Of a stretch of 64,000 nt of DNA, positions 12,201-21,939 are shown one piece after another; the first letter of the stretch is position 1; each line of letters begins with the position of its first letter. Location: NCBI GenBank assembly GCA_964017195.1, contig OZ024896.1, forward strand, positions 6,029,487 through 6,093,486, read 5' to 3'. A model generated the notes under the pieces. It saw only the letters and a list, made by a program, of their open reading frames with translations, had not been told where the DNA came from and ran no database searches. The translations under genes were made by a program, and so were the position numbers. Source of the DNA: Siderastrea radians. Lineage: Eukaryota; Cnidaria; Anthozoa; Scleractinia; Rhizangiidae.

Positions 12201-14016
12201 AAACTAGCAAGGCACACTTAAGAAAAAAATTAAACTCATTATACATAGTGCTAATTTAATCATTATGCCTTAATTCCTGCCTTTAAGGTTTCGCGTAATT
12301 GAGCCTCTTTTATTAAACATCAGTAACAACAAAAACAACAATATTTATTTTCTTACGCAGAATACCGAGCTGCTTTCTATTTGTTTGATCGAGATAATAA
12401 TGGGTTTATCACCACAAAGGAGCTTGGCTCTGTCATGAGGACACTGGGCTTTAACCCGAATGAAGAGGACTTACAACAAATGATTTTCACCGTTGATTAC
12501 GATGGTAAGTGCATGAGAAACGTGTACTATCTTCTTAATCACGTGACAAAACGTGAAACATTGGAATTTTGAAAGGCATTTGCGTGGCTTTTGGCCCTCA
12601 AATATATTTTTTGACACATTGATGGAGTGAAACTTTGCTCAACCTTGCTATGCACATTTACGAGTGCAAAAATTCGACGAACGCTGATAATTAAAACTTC
12701 AACTGTTGGATGACAAAACAAGCAATGTTTAATACCAATTAGGTTATGTGTTTTTTTGACCTGACCACACTTACATGAAGACAACGGTACACTAACCTTT
12801 TTGAATCCATAAGAAATTTTTCACCTCACTAGCCTCTATCTTGTGGTACAAGTTGAGAGAAACTGGGGCAAGATAGTTATCTTTGGTGATCACTTCCTTC
12901 ATAATCTCATGAATTGCATGTTTGATCATTTAGTGATAAAGTAGGGAGAAGTAAAGACTGGTCAGTATTGGTCAGTTAATGGCGCACTGGCAAGAGTAGT
13001 GTCCATTTCCACCAATGTTGCCTGAGTTTAATCAGCGCCATATGTGGCTCGAGTTTGTTTTTGTCCTTGCTCCGAGGGTATTTCTCTTCTTCCAATTCCC
13101 CTTCTTCCACAAAAACCAGCATTTTAAATTCGATATCGCAAAGCAAATTTAATTTTTTGGGAGAATTTCTGGACGATTCACAAAAATAGATCCATCCCAC
13201 GAAAGTTAAATTGACATAATTTGCTACACTTATGCAACATGAGTTAATCAATTAAATTAACTTAAATTAAGGAATCTCTGCAGTTTGTAACTCGTGAAAT
13301 CCAGTCGTTGTTGTCTTTTTTCCCGATGACTTTGATCTCAAAAACTGACAACGTCAGGAAAAATTAATCCCTCCAAACGTTTTTCCCCCTTTCACCAGGA
13401 GACGGAAAGTTGAACTTTGAAGAATATATACAACTAATGGAACAACAGAAGTCACCAGAGGATAAGGAAGATGACATCGTGCAAGCTTTTAGAGTTTTTG
13501 ACTCCGATAACAAAGGGTACATAGAATCTGCAGACTTGAGGGATTTACTAGAGAATATGGATTGGAAAGTGTCCGCTGAGGACCTGAAAGACCTGATCAC
13601 AAGCGCTAACCTGCACCAAGACAGACGAATTACCTTAGAAGGTAACGATCAATATACAGACTCCGTACAGTTCTTCTCCTCTTAGGTCCTGTAATTTAAT
13701 TGGATGTTGAGGCAAAAGAGCACGAGTGGAGAGTGAAAATCCCTGTTAGCCTCTCGATTTATTTTTAAAACTTAGGCGGACACGAAACATTCCGTGTTTG
13801 ACGTTCTTTCACTCACTTATGCGGGTGTGAAGTGCACGGAACGGGTTGCATAGTGCCTTAGGTCATTCGGTGGCTTCAATAATTTGCCCTCCAATCAAGT
13901 GCTGAATTAATTAAGTTCAACTTCCCCATTTTGTATTTACAGAATTCGCGATGCTTGTAGAGCCCGATGGTTTGCCACCTCACACTGAAGGCAATAATAA
14001 TGAAGATGACGAATAA
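9206..14016 (+). CDS. Calmodulin-like EF-hand protein, five coding exons, two good N-terminal EF hands
   Basis: Spliced plus-strand gene: exons 9206-9208 (ATG only), 11539-11566 (28 nt), 12361-12504 (144 nt), 13399-13641 (243 nt) and 13943-14016 (74 nt, TAA at 14014). All introns are GT-AG; the first is phase 0 and the rest phase 1. The product is 163 residues. EF loop 1 ([12 protein letters not shown]) and loop 2 ([12 protein letters not shown]) are canonical. Loop 3 ([12 protein letters not shown]) has Asp instead of Glu at position 12. Loop 4 ([13 protein letters not shown]) lacks calcium ligands. The tail is acidic (NNNEDDE) and extends past the calmodulin end. The ATG-intron and 144-nt exon reproduce the classical calmodulin gene structure. 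It is expected to be a cytosolic calcium sensor with N-lobe binding only. Its divergent paralogue shares the exon plan, so the two arose by local inverted duplication of a calmodulin-type gene. Confidence 0.88.
9209..11538 (+). other. Large first intron of the plus-strand calmodulin-like gene
   Basis: A 2.3-kb intron directly after the ATG. It contains a T-tract near 10805-10822 and some short ORFs on both strands (for example around 10165-10455) that show no domain and no splice logic. First introns of calmodulin genes often hold regulatory sequence, but no specific site can be named here. Confidence 0.6.
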
Positions 14017-14044
14017 AATGGGATAATACTGTCTTCATAATAAA
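14012..14044 (+). terminator. Polyadenylation signals of the plus-strand calmodulin-like gene
   Basis: AATAAA overlaps the stop codon (14012-14017), and a second AATAAA lies at 14039-14044. The second is the more plausible cleavage signal and implies a very short 3' UTR. Confidence 0.5.
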
Positions 14045-14159
14045 GGCGTTTGAATGCAGAGGAATACACGACGAAAACAATGCCCAAAATTGGCCGACCG
14101 AATATGCCGCTTTGCCGTTGTGCACACTTTGTGATCAGTTTAGTTTATTAGTGTCATCA

Positions 14160-14275
14160 TTATCACCACACCAACATCATCATCACTATCACCAGAAACA
14201 TCATCATCATCATCATCATCATCGTCATTATTGACGTCGACGTTGTCGTCTTCTTCTTCGTCGTCGTCCTCGTCG

Positions 14276-14337
<62 letters not shown>

Positions 14338-14345
14338 GTCGTCGT
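14160..14345. repeat. CAT/CGT trinucleotide microsatellite
   Basis: Long ATC/CATCAT runs interspersed with CGTCGTC and TTCTTC trinucleotides. The poly-Met reading frame on the minus strand is an artefact. The array is the expanded equivalent of the short GTCGTCGTCCTCGTCATCA stretch found 3' of the peptide gene in each 5.4-kb unit, which marks the left side of the fossil unit. Confidence 0.85.
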
Positions 14346-14544
14346 CATCGTCATCGTCGTTGTCGTAGTTGTCAGGATTTTTGTGGACGTCATTTTGTTA
14401 TCATTTATGATTAACACACATCAAAATGAATGCAGCAAACTGAAAAGGACAGCTGTCAATTAGATCTTCGCGTTGATTTCCCAAAGTTATATTTCAATGT
14501 TGTAATCAAGATTACCTCCATTCGACAACAATTTTATAGGAAGC

Positions 14545-15430
14545 ACTGTGAATAGTCAAAAAGAAAAGTGTAATAATTTAGAATAAATAAGTAAACCCCT
14601 TTTTGTGAAAATAAAATCAATGTTTTGTAAAGCAATTAATTACTTGTGCAAATTTTAATGTTGTTTTTTAATGACAAATGTAACGTGACAGATAACGGAA
14701 GGCTAGTTTTGCATTTCTTCGAGATTACAATAAATTTCCACAGCAATAACTTTGCGTCGGTCGAGTTAGATTGGAATTCCATACCATTGATTTCTTAGTG
14801 GAGGAGAATAACTCTCAGGCGTGATGAAGCTAAAATCTTATCACCATGGCCATAATAAGATAATATATTGTTTCAGAAAAAAGCACGCTCAACAAAAAGA
14901 TTATGGCGCTTCTTACTAGAAGTCAGGATTAATGGTGAAACCTAAGCAGCTTTTAAGCTAAGGGGGCTCGAAAAACAGCTGCGAAAATTCTCATTGGGCA
15001 AAAGAAGTACGACCACATTTCTTCTGAAGTTAAAATGCTCCATGGCTACCCATTAAGGTACATCACCAATCAAGTACAACACCTTTACACCGTCTTTCAA
15101 ATTTCTGAGTGGTAATGTTTCTGCTAGCTTATTTGAGTAGTCAAGTGTTTCAGTCCAAAATTTGCGTCGTGAGGCAAACATTTTTGTCCAAAAAAGGCAA
15201 AAATTTCAGTAACGATAACCAAAGTTGTTAATTTCACTCGCGCTTGTTGCATATGAGGAGACTGTCTCTGTTAGCTAAGTTAAATGCTTATTCAGAGCCG
15301 TCCAATGCGCTCTCGATCGTGGAATGATTGTTAAATAACATATTAAACTTATATGATTACAGAAACATGACAAGCTTGATGACATGTTTCTTTAGATACA
15401 ATTCTAGGGTGGGAACTTTTGACTTTTTCA
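14545..15430 (+). repeat. Diverged fossil of the tandem unit, with a GPCR C-terminus
   Basis: The sequence from about 14545 can be aligned by eye with 22520-23420 of the first full unit: the AATAAATAAGT AACCCC stretch, the ACAGATAACGGAAGG block, the GTTAGATTGGAATT block, the AGAAGTCAGGATT block and the CTCGATCGTGGAAT block occur in the same order. It is clearly older than the three near-identical units. At about 14850-14940 it encodes IIYCFRK, then after a one-base shift STLNKK and ALLTRSQD-stop: the TM7/helix-8 end of a receptor like the one at 35.6 kb. This shows the locus once held more GPCR copies. Confidence 0.65.
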
Positions 15431-15833
15431 GTTGATAAAGGAAGGTTCCCCCTTTCCAGAAAGAAGATCTCAATGCAGATAAAATATTGGCGTTTAAAAG
15501 AAGGGAACGTGAATGGACAGATGCTGCCTCCGGAGTGAAGGCGATTCAGTACTTAGCATTGACGCTAGGGACCACCTACGAAGTTTGCTGTTGACTTTGC
15601 GCGATAACACAGAGCATTGCGACCATAAAAAGGATGATTATGATGACTGTGTAGAAGAAAGGGAGTGGAAAGAGAAGGAGAGTGGGAAGAGAAAGAGAGT
15701 AGGAGTCAGAGTAGGAAGAAAGTGCTACTGTGTTTGCATTCTCAAGGCCGCCGCCTGAGGACTTAAATTCTTTAGACGAAGATGATGGCCCATACTGGAA
15801 TGCAGGATCGGCACTTTGCAAGCCATGTGTACA

Positions 15834-15986
15834 CCTGGCCCCAGTTTTTCAAAAGTTAGATAGCACTATCCACCAAATAAATCACTATCCAGTGGATAAG
15901 CATTAGGGAAACCAATTGCGTTATCCAGTGGACAGAGATTTATCCGGTGGATAGCGCTATCTAACTTTTGAACAACTTGGGCCTGG
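15834..15986. repeat. ~153-bp hairpin element
   Basis: Inverted repeat: CCTGGCCCC...AAAAGTTAGATAG on the left and CTATCTAACTTTTG...GGGCCTGG on the right, with further internal GGATA/TATCC complementarity. It looks like a miniature hairpin transposon. No gene surrounds it. Confidence 0.75.
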
Positions 15987-16583
15987 TTGACAAAATGTTG
16001 CCAGGAGCAAATTAAAGTATAAACCATGAACTCAGCTCCATATATTGATCGATATTCAAGACATATTCATTCCTAAGAAAATTTCGAAGTAGATTTGCGT
16101 ATACTGTGTTAACATTATCTCCACGGTGCCTGAGAATAGATGCACGTTTTCTCGCTTCCCAGAAAACCATTGGGTCGTATCGTTCATAGTATATGCTTTT
16201 TACACGACAACGTTTTTTCAGTTAGGTGTAGATCGTGTCTCGGATTAAACAATTGACTTCACATGTGTTTTTGTTCATTTTTAGACGTTTATAAACTTTT
16301 GGTATTCTTAAATACAAGTCAGCCGCTGCAGTCAGCTTTGTATTTTTTAATTAAAATTATAATACAGTATTCAAATTTTATAGGCACCTTCCGAATCACA
16401 TGTTATGTTTTTTGGAACATGAAAGTTTCAATTGTTCCCAAAACTAACTATTTGAACGACTTTTCGGACTTTAGATGTCCCACAAATTGTTCCGCTTGAG
16501 TTTTTTCACAACATATCACTGCAAGCAACAAGCTTATAGAGTTGGGTTAATATTTATTTAGTTGTTGTCGTTGTTGTTCTCAG
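15987..16583. other. Left flank of the tandem array; no gene seen
   Basis: AT-rich sequence up to the left edge of the first tandem unit. A plus-strand ORF near 16263-16499 lacks recognisable domains and has low-complexity composition. A TTGTTG-rich patch precedes the unit boundary. Confidence 0.4.
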
Positions 16584-16835
16584 TGAAGTCCCAGCGCTGA
16601 AAAAGTTACATCACTCAGCTCCAAAATCTCTTTATATTTTTATAGGTGTTAGCAGACAATTTGATAATTTGTAGATATAAATTCAAACAATGTCTTGTTA
16701 CCGTTATTATTCGGCTTGAATGTTTTTCTCTCTGTTAGCCATGTTTGCATAGAGTGATATATCCTCCTTAATCAATACGGCGCTAAAAAAATCATGACCT
16801 TTTCCTAAAGCCAGTTCAAAACATATTGGCCCTCC

Positions 16836-16863
16836 CCTCCCCCCCCCCCCCCGCCGCCGCCCC
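16836..16863. repeat. C-tract/CCG microsatellite, length-variable between units
   Basis: A run of C followed by GCCGCCGCC. The equivalent tracts near 24644-24663 and 30140-30165 have different C counts, which makes this a fast-evolving marker between units. Confidence 0.8.
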
Positions 16864-17960
16864 GTTAAATAATCTTCGGTCCCTCAAGGACATGTTTAAG
16901 ATCACGTAACATCGATCAGTAACAAAGCTGTCTGCTGAGATTGATGGTCTGACCGTTGTGTTGTACGAAGGAAAAGAAATAAGAGGGTGAGTAGTGCTGC
17001 AGTTAAGAAACCGTTAACCACCTTAATTCTCGAATGGAAGAACGAAAAATCGTGTTAAATCTGGGTCATAGACAAGCAAAAACAAACGATATAAGACGTT
17101 TTGGAGACGTCATGACTCCGGCCATTGCTAAGGTAACTTTTTCTACAAAATGTAAATTACGGACAAGTATCTGTCAAGAAGCAGCCTAAATCAACATATT
17201 AAGGAGCGCCAAAATTACACATTTTACTCTCGCAGGAATGGAGTCCGATTGCACGTTTAAATTGAGTTTTAGCTGTCTTGTAAACCATAGCATATCGTGC
17301 ACCAAACAGACATACTCATTTCTGAATTCCTCAAGGACAACGAAACGCCTCAGTAGGTCTTGAAGGACCTTTCCTTGCATGTTGTGATAGTGTTTGTCTA
17401 TGGAGGATGACTCTTGTTTATGTCCCACTACACGTTTGTGGTGCGAGTGTCCGCACGTATAACGCACATATTACCCGGATCACACAGGTCACATTAAAAA
17501 CCATAAACGACAAATTGTTGGTTAACAATCTGCGGTTAAGTCTCTTGCATTTTAAGTTCTTGATCAATTTTGTGGCTTACAAACACGGGCAGGATAGTTG
17601 TCTACACTTTAAGGCTAAGATCCTTGAGCTGTTTCTTGACATTATATCCGCTGAGACTTGTTTTTTTTTTTTCAGAAATGGTGACTGTTTCGAGCACGAG
17701 ATGCTGTTTATAAGACAGTTAATTCCCAATTTAAACGTGCAATCGGACTCCGTTTACTTACATTTACATTAAGATTTACATTTAGTGACCTTGCATTATC
17801 ATACATCAGTGCAAGCTTCAAGGGTTAAAAATAAATAAGTAAGTGGAAATTAAATACAAAAATAAATAGGAAATGCGTAAATAAAATAGAACAAAATGAT
17901 ATATATACAAGGCTAAAAAAGATAAAAAGGGGGGTATAAACAATTAGAATGAACCAAACG

Positions 17961-17985
17961 TTTTCGACAAGTATGTCATCATCAG
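17961..17985 (-). ncRNA. Candidate hammerhead-ribozyme core in PLE 1 (left arm)
   Basis: On the minus strand the sequence CTGATGA is followed by GACA, a short loop, TGTC, then GAAAA. This is the order of conserved hammerhead core C-U-G-A-N-G-A, stem II, G-A-A-A. PLEs are known to carry hammerhead motifs near their ends. An unpaired base at the foot of stem II and an unidentified cleavage site leave this unproven. Confidence 0.4.
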
Positions 17986-18023
17986 GGTTAAAAGGCCGTT
18001 CGTGATTTGCATGGTTTTTATAC

Positions 18024-19640
18024 TCAGGTTATTCCCGAAGGGAACAACTGCGCAACATAGCAATTAACTTGTTTGTTCAAAGTTGGGCTCCTTTGTTGGA
18101 TAATTAGGCCCTCGATGGTCTTTCTCTTAAAATAAGATCTTGCTGAGCAAAGGACTCTCCACTGGAATGAGTGACTTGGGTTTTCCAAAAGGTGACGTGC
18201 TGGTTCCGAGGTGTGGCAGATATTTGAATGTTCAGTTATTCGCACTTCAAAATTTCGCATTGTTTCACCTACATAGTTTTCTCCGCATGAGCATTCTCCT
18301 TCGTAAATAACGTGGGACTTGTGAAGGTTTTTGTCCTTGAGGCTGAATAGACTTTTGATTTGTCTAGTTTGCCACAGAATGATGAAAATGTACTTGAAAT
18401 TAGTGAAGGAGTTCAGTTTTGAAATAAACTTTTTGCTTGCGATTTCATTCTTCTTGCAGTAGGGGAGTTTGATGCAAATCTTTTTCCGTTCTTCGAAGAG
18501 AAAATGCGGGATTAAGGGCTCATCTTCAGATGAATTGTTCAATATGAAACTGTCGATGGTGCAGGATACAAATTTCTTGGGGTAACCAGCATTTGAGAAA
18601 GTGGTCTTGATTTCTTTTATGTCGCGATCAAGACTTGTGGAGATGTTTTTGGCTCTGTGTAGGGCTCCTGTAATGCAATTTCTCTTCCATTTGGTTGGTA
18701 CTTCTGATGACCAGTGTGTGGGTAATTTCCCCGGTTTTTTGTAGACTTTACAGTCAAAACCGTCGTTGCCGTAGCTGAACGCAGTGTCCAGAAAGTGATC
18801 AGGGTTTTCTTCAACAGTGAACTTGATGTTAGGATGATAATTGTTTAAGCGGTCGAGGAGTTGGTCTGGTTCGTCTTTTCGTTTTTTCGAGAAACAGTCA
18901 TCCACGTAGCGATCGTAAAAAGTGGGATTAAAGGGGCGGACTACATCTGCTTCAAGTTTCGACATAAAGATGTTGGCGAGGACCGGGGATAGTGGGTTGC
19001 CCATGCCACAACCATCTGTCTGTCTGTAAAGCTTGCCATTGAAACTAAAAACAGTGTTCCTGGTGACACTGTTGAGGAGGCGGCGGAAAATGAGTTTCGA
19101 ACTTAGCTGAGGTAGCATGTTTCTCTCGTAGATTGCATCAATTATGTGATCAAAAGTTTCATCAAGGGGTACTTCGGTGAAAAGTGACGATACATCATAT
19201 GAAACTAGAATTTCATCCTTATCCAGAGTGCGATTCTGTAATCAGGCAGCAAAATCAGTAGTGTTCTTGATATTGTATTCGTTCTCTGTGAGAGGCATAA
19301 GGTACGAAGCAAGAAACTTAGCTGTGTCGTAGTAGAAGGTTCCACAGGTACTGACAATCGGCCGGGGTTTAAGGTTTTCATTTGTGATTTCGTTGTGGTT
19401 GTCGAACTTGTGCGTTTTGGCAGTCCCGTAGAGGAACGCTGGCTGATTCGAAGTGGGTTTGATCTTATCCAGGGGTAGTGATGACTTGAAATTACGGACT
19501 AGGAAGCTTTGGAAAGACTTGAGGTCTTGGAGGGTAGTGTCCTCAGTCTCGGTATATTTTCCGTTAGATATGCCGTCTTTGATCATGTCTTCGAGTTTTC
19601 TGACATAAACTTCACGTTGTCGCCATATTGAACAATTCAT
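18024..19640 (-). pseudogene. PLE 1 reverse transcriptase-GIY-YIG endonuclease, one in-frame stop
   Basis: Reads in one frame for 539 codons except for a single TGA at 19242-19244. In order: a PLE-typical LYGTAKTHKF motif near the start, the RT core with GCGMGNPLSPVLAN and the catalytic YVDD, then a cysteine pair (CSC) followed by GENYVGET and R..EH of a GIY-YIG endonuclease, with the late acidic residue in TIEGLI and an SPTLNKQ end. In PLEs the RT copies the element RNA while the endonuclease nicks the target. The N-terminus is missing, because the frame runs straight into the inverted copy at 19640, so this is a truncated as well as nonsense-mutated gene. Its last 174 codons are repeated almost exactly on the other strand (19628-20146). 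Confidence 0.88.
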
Positions 19641-20146
19641 CTGAAGATGAGCCCTTAATCCCGCATTTTCTCTTCGAAGAACGGAAAAAGATTTGCATCA
19701 AACTCCCCTACTGCAAGAAGAATGAAATCGCAAGCAAAAATTTTATTTCAAAACTGAACTCCTTCACTAATTTCAAGTACATTTTCATCATTCTGTGGCA
19801 AACTAGACAAATCAAAAGTCTATTCAGCCTCAAGGACAAAAACCTTCACAAGTCCCACGTTATTTACGAAGGAGAATGCTCATGCGGAGAAAACTATGTA
19901 GGTGAAACAATGCGAAATTTTGAAGTGCGAATAACTGAACATTCAAATATCTGCCACACCTCGGAACCAGCACGTCACCTTTTGGAAAACCCAAGTCACT
20001 CATTCCAGTGGAGAGTCCTTTGCTCAGCAAGATCTTATTTTAAGAGAAAGACCATCGAGGGCCTAATTATCCAACAAAGGAGCCCAACTTTGAACAAACA
20101 AGTTAATTGCTATGTTGCGCAGTTGTTCCCTTCGGGAATAACCTGA
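19628..20146 (+). pseudogene. PLE 1 inverted partial copy: GIY-YIG endonuclease end only
   Basis: 172 codons on the plus strand that match residues at the C-terminal end of the minus-strand PLE 1 ORF almost perfectly (one visible difference, KNF versus KKF). They contain CSCGENYVGET, the EH pair and the end SGIT-stop. The copy has no RT and no upstream promoter, so it is the 5'-truncated half of the inverted dimer. Confidence 0.85.
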
Positions 20147-20184
20147 GTATAAAAACCATGCAAATCACGAACGGCCTTTTAACC

Positions 20185-20209
20185 CTGATGATGACATACT
20201 TGTCGAAAA
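20185..20209 (+). ncRNA. Candidate hammerhead-ribozyme core in PLE 1 (right arm)
   Basis: Plus-strand twin of the core at 17961-17985 (CTGATGA, GACA/TGTC stem, GAAA), 39 bp past the endonuclease stop codon. The inverted dimer places one copy at each end in opposite orientations. Confidence 0.4.
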
Positions 20210-20710
20210 CGTTTGGTTCATTCTAATTGTTTATACCCCCCTTTTTATCTTTTTTAGCCTTGTATATATATCATTTTACCTTTTAGCGAATATTATGTCA
20301 AAATAGAACAAAATTACAACGAATCACTGTAGTCAGAAATGGTGCTGTCACAGTCGTGCGAAAGTAGAATGTTGATTTTATTTTTACACTCTCTATTATG
20401 TTAATCTACACTGTTTCTTGATACTTGGGGTACTTTACATTTTGTGGGATAATAAGTTACCTTAACAATGAAGTCATGACGTCTTCAAAACATCACATTT
20501 TATCGTTTGTTTTTGCTGCTTCAGTAAATCTTGTCAGCTCTTACCGGATTTGGTAGTGCGTTCATGATAACCGTCACGAATAGAGAGATAAATAGCATCA
20601 TATTGTTCTAGTTGGTTCTTGTTGGTGTAGTAGCTGTAGTAGCTGTAGCTGGTGTGGTAGCCGTAATTTGTGTCAAACTAGGAGCTCTCAGTTATTAGTT
20701 TTTCTGCCTC

Positions 20711-21094
20711 TTAAGACAACCACAGGACAGCGCTCTTTTCATTACCATACACACCTAACCAAGCAGTTAAGCTTTGGAATGACCTAAGTGATAGACTTAA
20801 ATATGGTATAAATGTTAACATTTTCAAGTTTGTAATGCGATCAAAGCTTTTTAACGAATTTCTTAATAATTAGAACTTTATATTTTAGGTTGTTTTATAT
20901 TTATAATTCATTCGCCTATTAGGTTATTTGTATTCTTTATTTACCTTTTAGGTTATTTATATTTATATTCAATTATTTATCATTTTTGTAAGTACTTCTG
21001 AAAAGCCCTGTAATGGGATGAAGTATAATAAAGTGTATGTGTATGTATGTATGTATGTATGTATGTATGTATGTATGTATGTATGTATGTATGT
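20711..21094 (+). mobile_element. LINE 3' end with TATG tail, unit A
   Basis: The reading frames contain TTTGQRSFHYHT and then, in a shifted frame, AVKLWNDLSDRLKYG, VNIFKFVMRSK and LFNEFLNN-stop: the typical C-terminus of a non-LTR (CR1/L2-like) reverse transcriptase. The 3' UTR runs to GTATAATAAAG and ends in the (TATG)n tract, which is the retrotransposon tail. Only the last ~60 codons are present. The GTAGTAGCTG minisatellite lies on both sides, so the LINE landed inside it. Equivalent pieces are at 26101-26616 and 31594-31946. Confidence 0.65.
21041..21094. repeat. (TATG)n microsatellite, unit A
   Basis: About 13 TATG units, against roughly 186 bp in unit B and 16 bp in unit C. The repeated MYVC reading frames here are not genes. 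Confidence 0.9.
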
Positions 21095-21399
21095 GAAGTG
21101 GCTGTACGAGTTGAGGTTGGTGTAGTAGCTGTAGTTGGTATAGTTGGTGTAGTAGCTGTAGTTGGTATAGTTGGTGTAGTAGCTGTGGTTGCTGTAATTT
21201 ATGTAGTTGCTGCAGTAGCTGTAGCTCGGGTGTAGTAGCTGTAGTTGGTGTAGTAGCTGTAGTTGCTGTAGTTAATGTAGTTGCTCTATAGTTGCTGTAG
21301 TTGACCTGGCAGTTGTAGTAGCTGTAGTTGGTGTAGTAGCTGTAGTAACTGTAGTTGGCATGGCATAGGTGGCGTAGTTGGTGTAGTAGCTGTAGTTGC
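21095..21399. repeat. GTAGTAGCTGTAGTTG minisatellite, unit A
   Basis: Imperfect array of GTAGTAGCTG/TAGTTG units, with a separate patch at about 20620-20660 before the LINE. Equivalent arrays occur at 26617-26892 and 31947-32228. Open frames across it (VVAVVG on one strand, TTATT on the other) reflect composition only. It ends about 330 bp upstream of the peptide gene ATG. Confidence 0.85.
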
Positions 21400-21660
21400 A
21401 AGGGGCTGGCCGGCTGTCCCAGCACAGTAGCAAAAATGTTTTTGCCTTTGTACAGGGCAAAATAATATGCGAGATTTTGGACCTTTGACGGAGACAAAAG
21501 AGATATCTTAGCTACAGTAATTAATTCATTTCTCGAAATTAAGCACTTTTACTGACATGTAAAATTAAACTGCTAAAAAAAACCTCGTTGACGCAGCTCT
21601 GATCTCATAAAATAAACAATAGTCAAGAAAGATATGACACTTTCCTTAGTTTACAACCAG

Positions 21661-21668
21661 TATAAAAA
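21661..21668 (+). promoter_or_regulatory. TATA box of peptide gene A
   Basis: TATAAAAA 69 bp upstream of the peptide ATG. It is conserved in all three units and predicts a start site near 21690. Confidence 0.6.
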
Positions 21669-21729
21669 CTGCAAAGAGATATCTTTGAAATAATGAAATT
21701 GCCAATTTGCATCGCTTCTCTTTTTGCAG

Positions 21730-21939
21730 ATGAAACGGGTTGGAGTTCTTTTGTGCTGTTTGCTGCTTGTTCAAGTTGTCATAGGTGCACCTGTGGAAAC
21801 AAAAAAGTTCCAGCATCCCAAAGGTTCCGCTTGGTTACGTGCCATACAGCGTGCTTATCAAGCTAATGATCCTGTCTGTTGCGACCGGCCCCCCTACTTG
21901 TGTGCTTGTTGTTGTCTGCTTGCCGGTTGCGAGTGCTAG
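21730..21939 (+). CDS. Small secreted cysteine-rich peptide, copy A
   Basis: A 69-residue precursor I do not recognise from any named family. Residues 1-20 are a strong signal peptide (MKRVGVLL start, hydrophobic CCLLLVQVV core, likely cleavage after IGA). Residues 21-48 form a hydrophilic spacer with basic sites (KK, R41). The last 20 residues carry eight cysteines in the pattern CC-x6-C-x-CCC-x4-C-x-C, ending in Cys-stop. The product would be secreted and disulfide-rich; a signalling, defence or venom-type role is possible, but none can be assigned. The ATG follows a pyrimidine tract plus CAG, so it could sit directly after a splice acceptor, although the TATA box only 69 bp upstream argues for an unspliced short leader. 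A poly(A) signal lies at 22536. The precursor is identical in unit B. Confidence 0.72.
   Translation: MKRVGVLLCCLLLVQVVIGAPVETKKFQHPKGSAWLRAIQRAYQANDPVCCDRPPYLCACCCLLAGCEC

Larger units (their letters stand above)
17898..20299 (-). mobile_element. Penelope-like element 1: inverted dimer with a 15-bp target duplication
   Basis: A 2.4-kb insertion precisely flanked by the direct repeat AAAATAGAACAAAAT (17883-17897 and 20300-20314). Units B and C carry that site once, so the boundaries are proven by empty sites. The structure is a palindrome: left arm about 17893-18546, right arm about 19623-20277, and a loop that carries the reverse transcriptase. The loop plus left arm form one longer copy on the minus strand, and the right arm is a 5'-truncated copy on the plus strand. 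About 20 bp of unmatched filler (AATATTATGTC at its end) follow the right arm. It inserted after the units duplicated. Confidence 0.88.
17067..20520. mobile_element. PLE-derived palindromic remnant in unit A (split by a second PLE)
   Basis: The left arm starts CATAGACAAGCAAAAAC, and the right arm near 20400-20520 is its diverged reverse complement, about 120 bp alignable. Inside, a minus-strand frame (17186-17467) and a plus-strand frame (about 17578-17772) both end in the related peptide NLNVQSDS, and both resemble the C-terminal GIY-YIG endonuclease part of PLE proteins (a His-rich SSSIDKHYHN stretch, then DML..RQL..NLNVQSDS). It is thus an inverted pair of endonuclease-end fragments of a PLE different from the two intact ones in this window. 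No reverse transcriptase remains. PLE 1 is inserted at 17898-20299. Confidence 0.6.

Noticed and set aside
14163..14417. Poly-methionine minus-strand frame
   Set aside because: Pure CAT-repeat artefact without start context or flanking coding sequence.
17186..17467. Conserved 93-codon frame repeated three times, considered as a novel gene
   Set aside because: Its conservation is explained by the tandem duplication, and its content fits a decayed GIY-YIG endonuclease end of a PLE.
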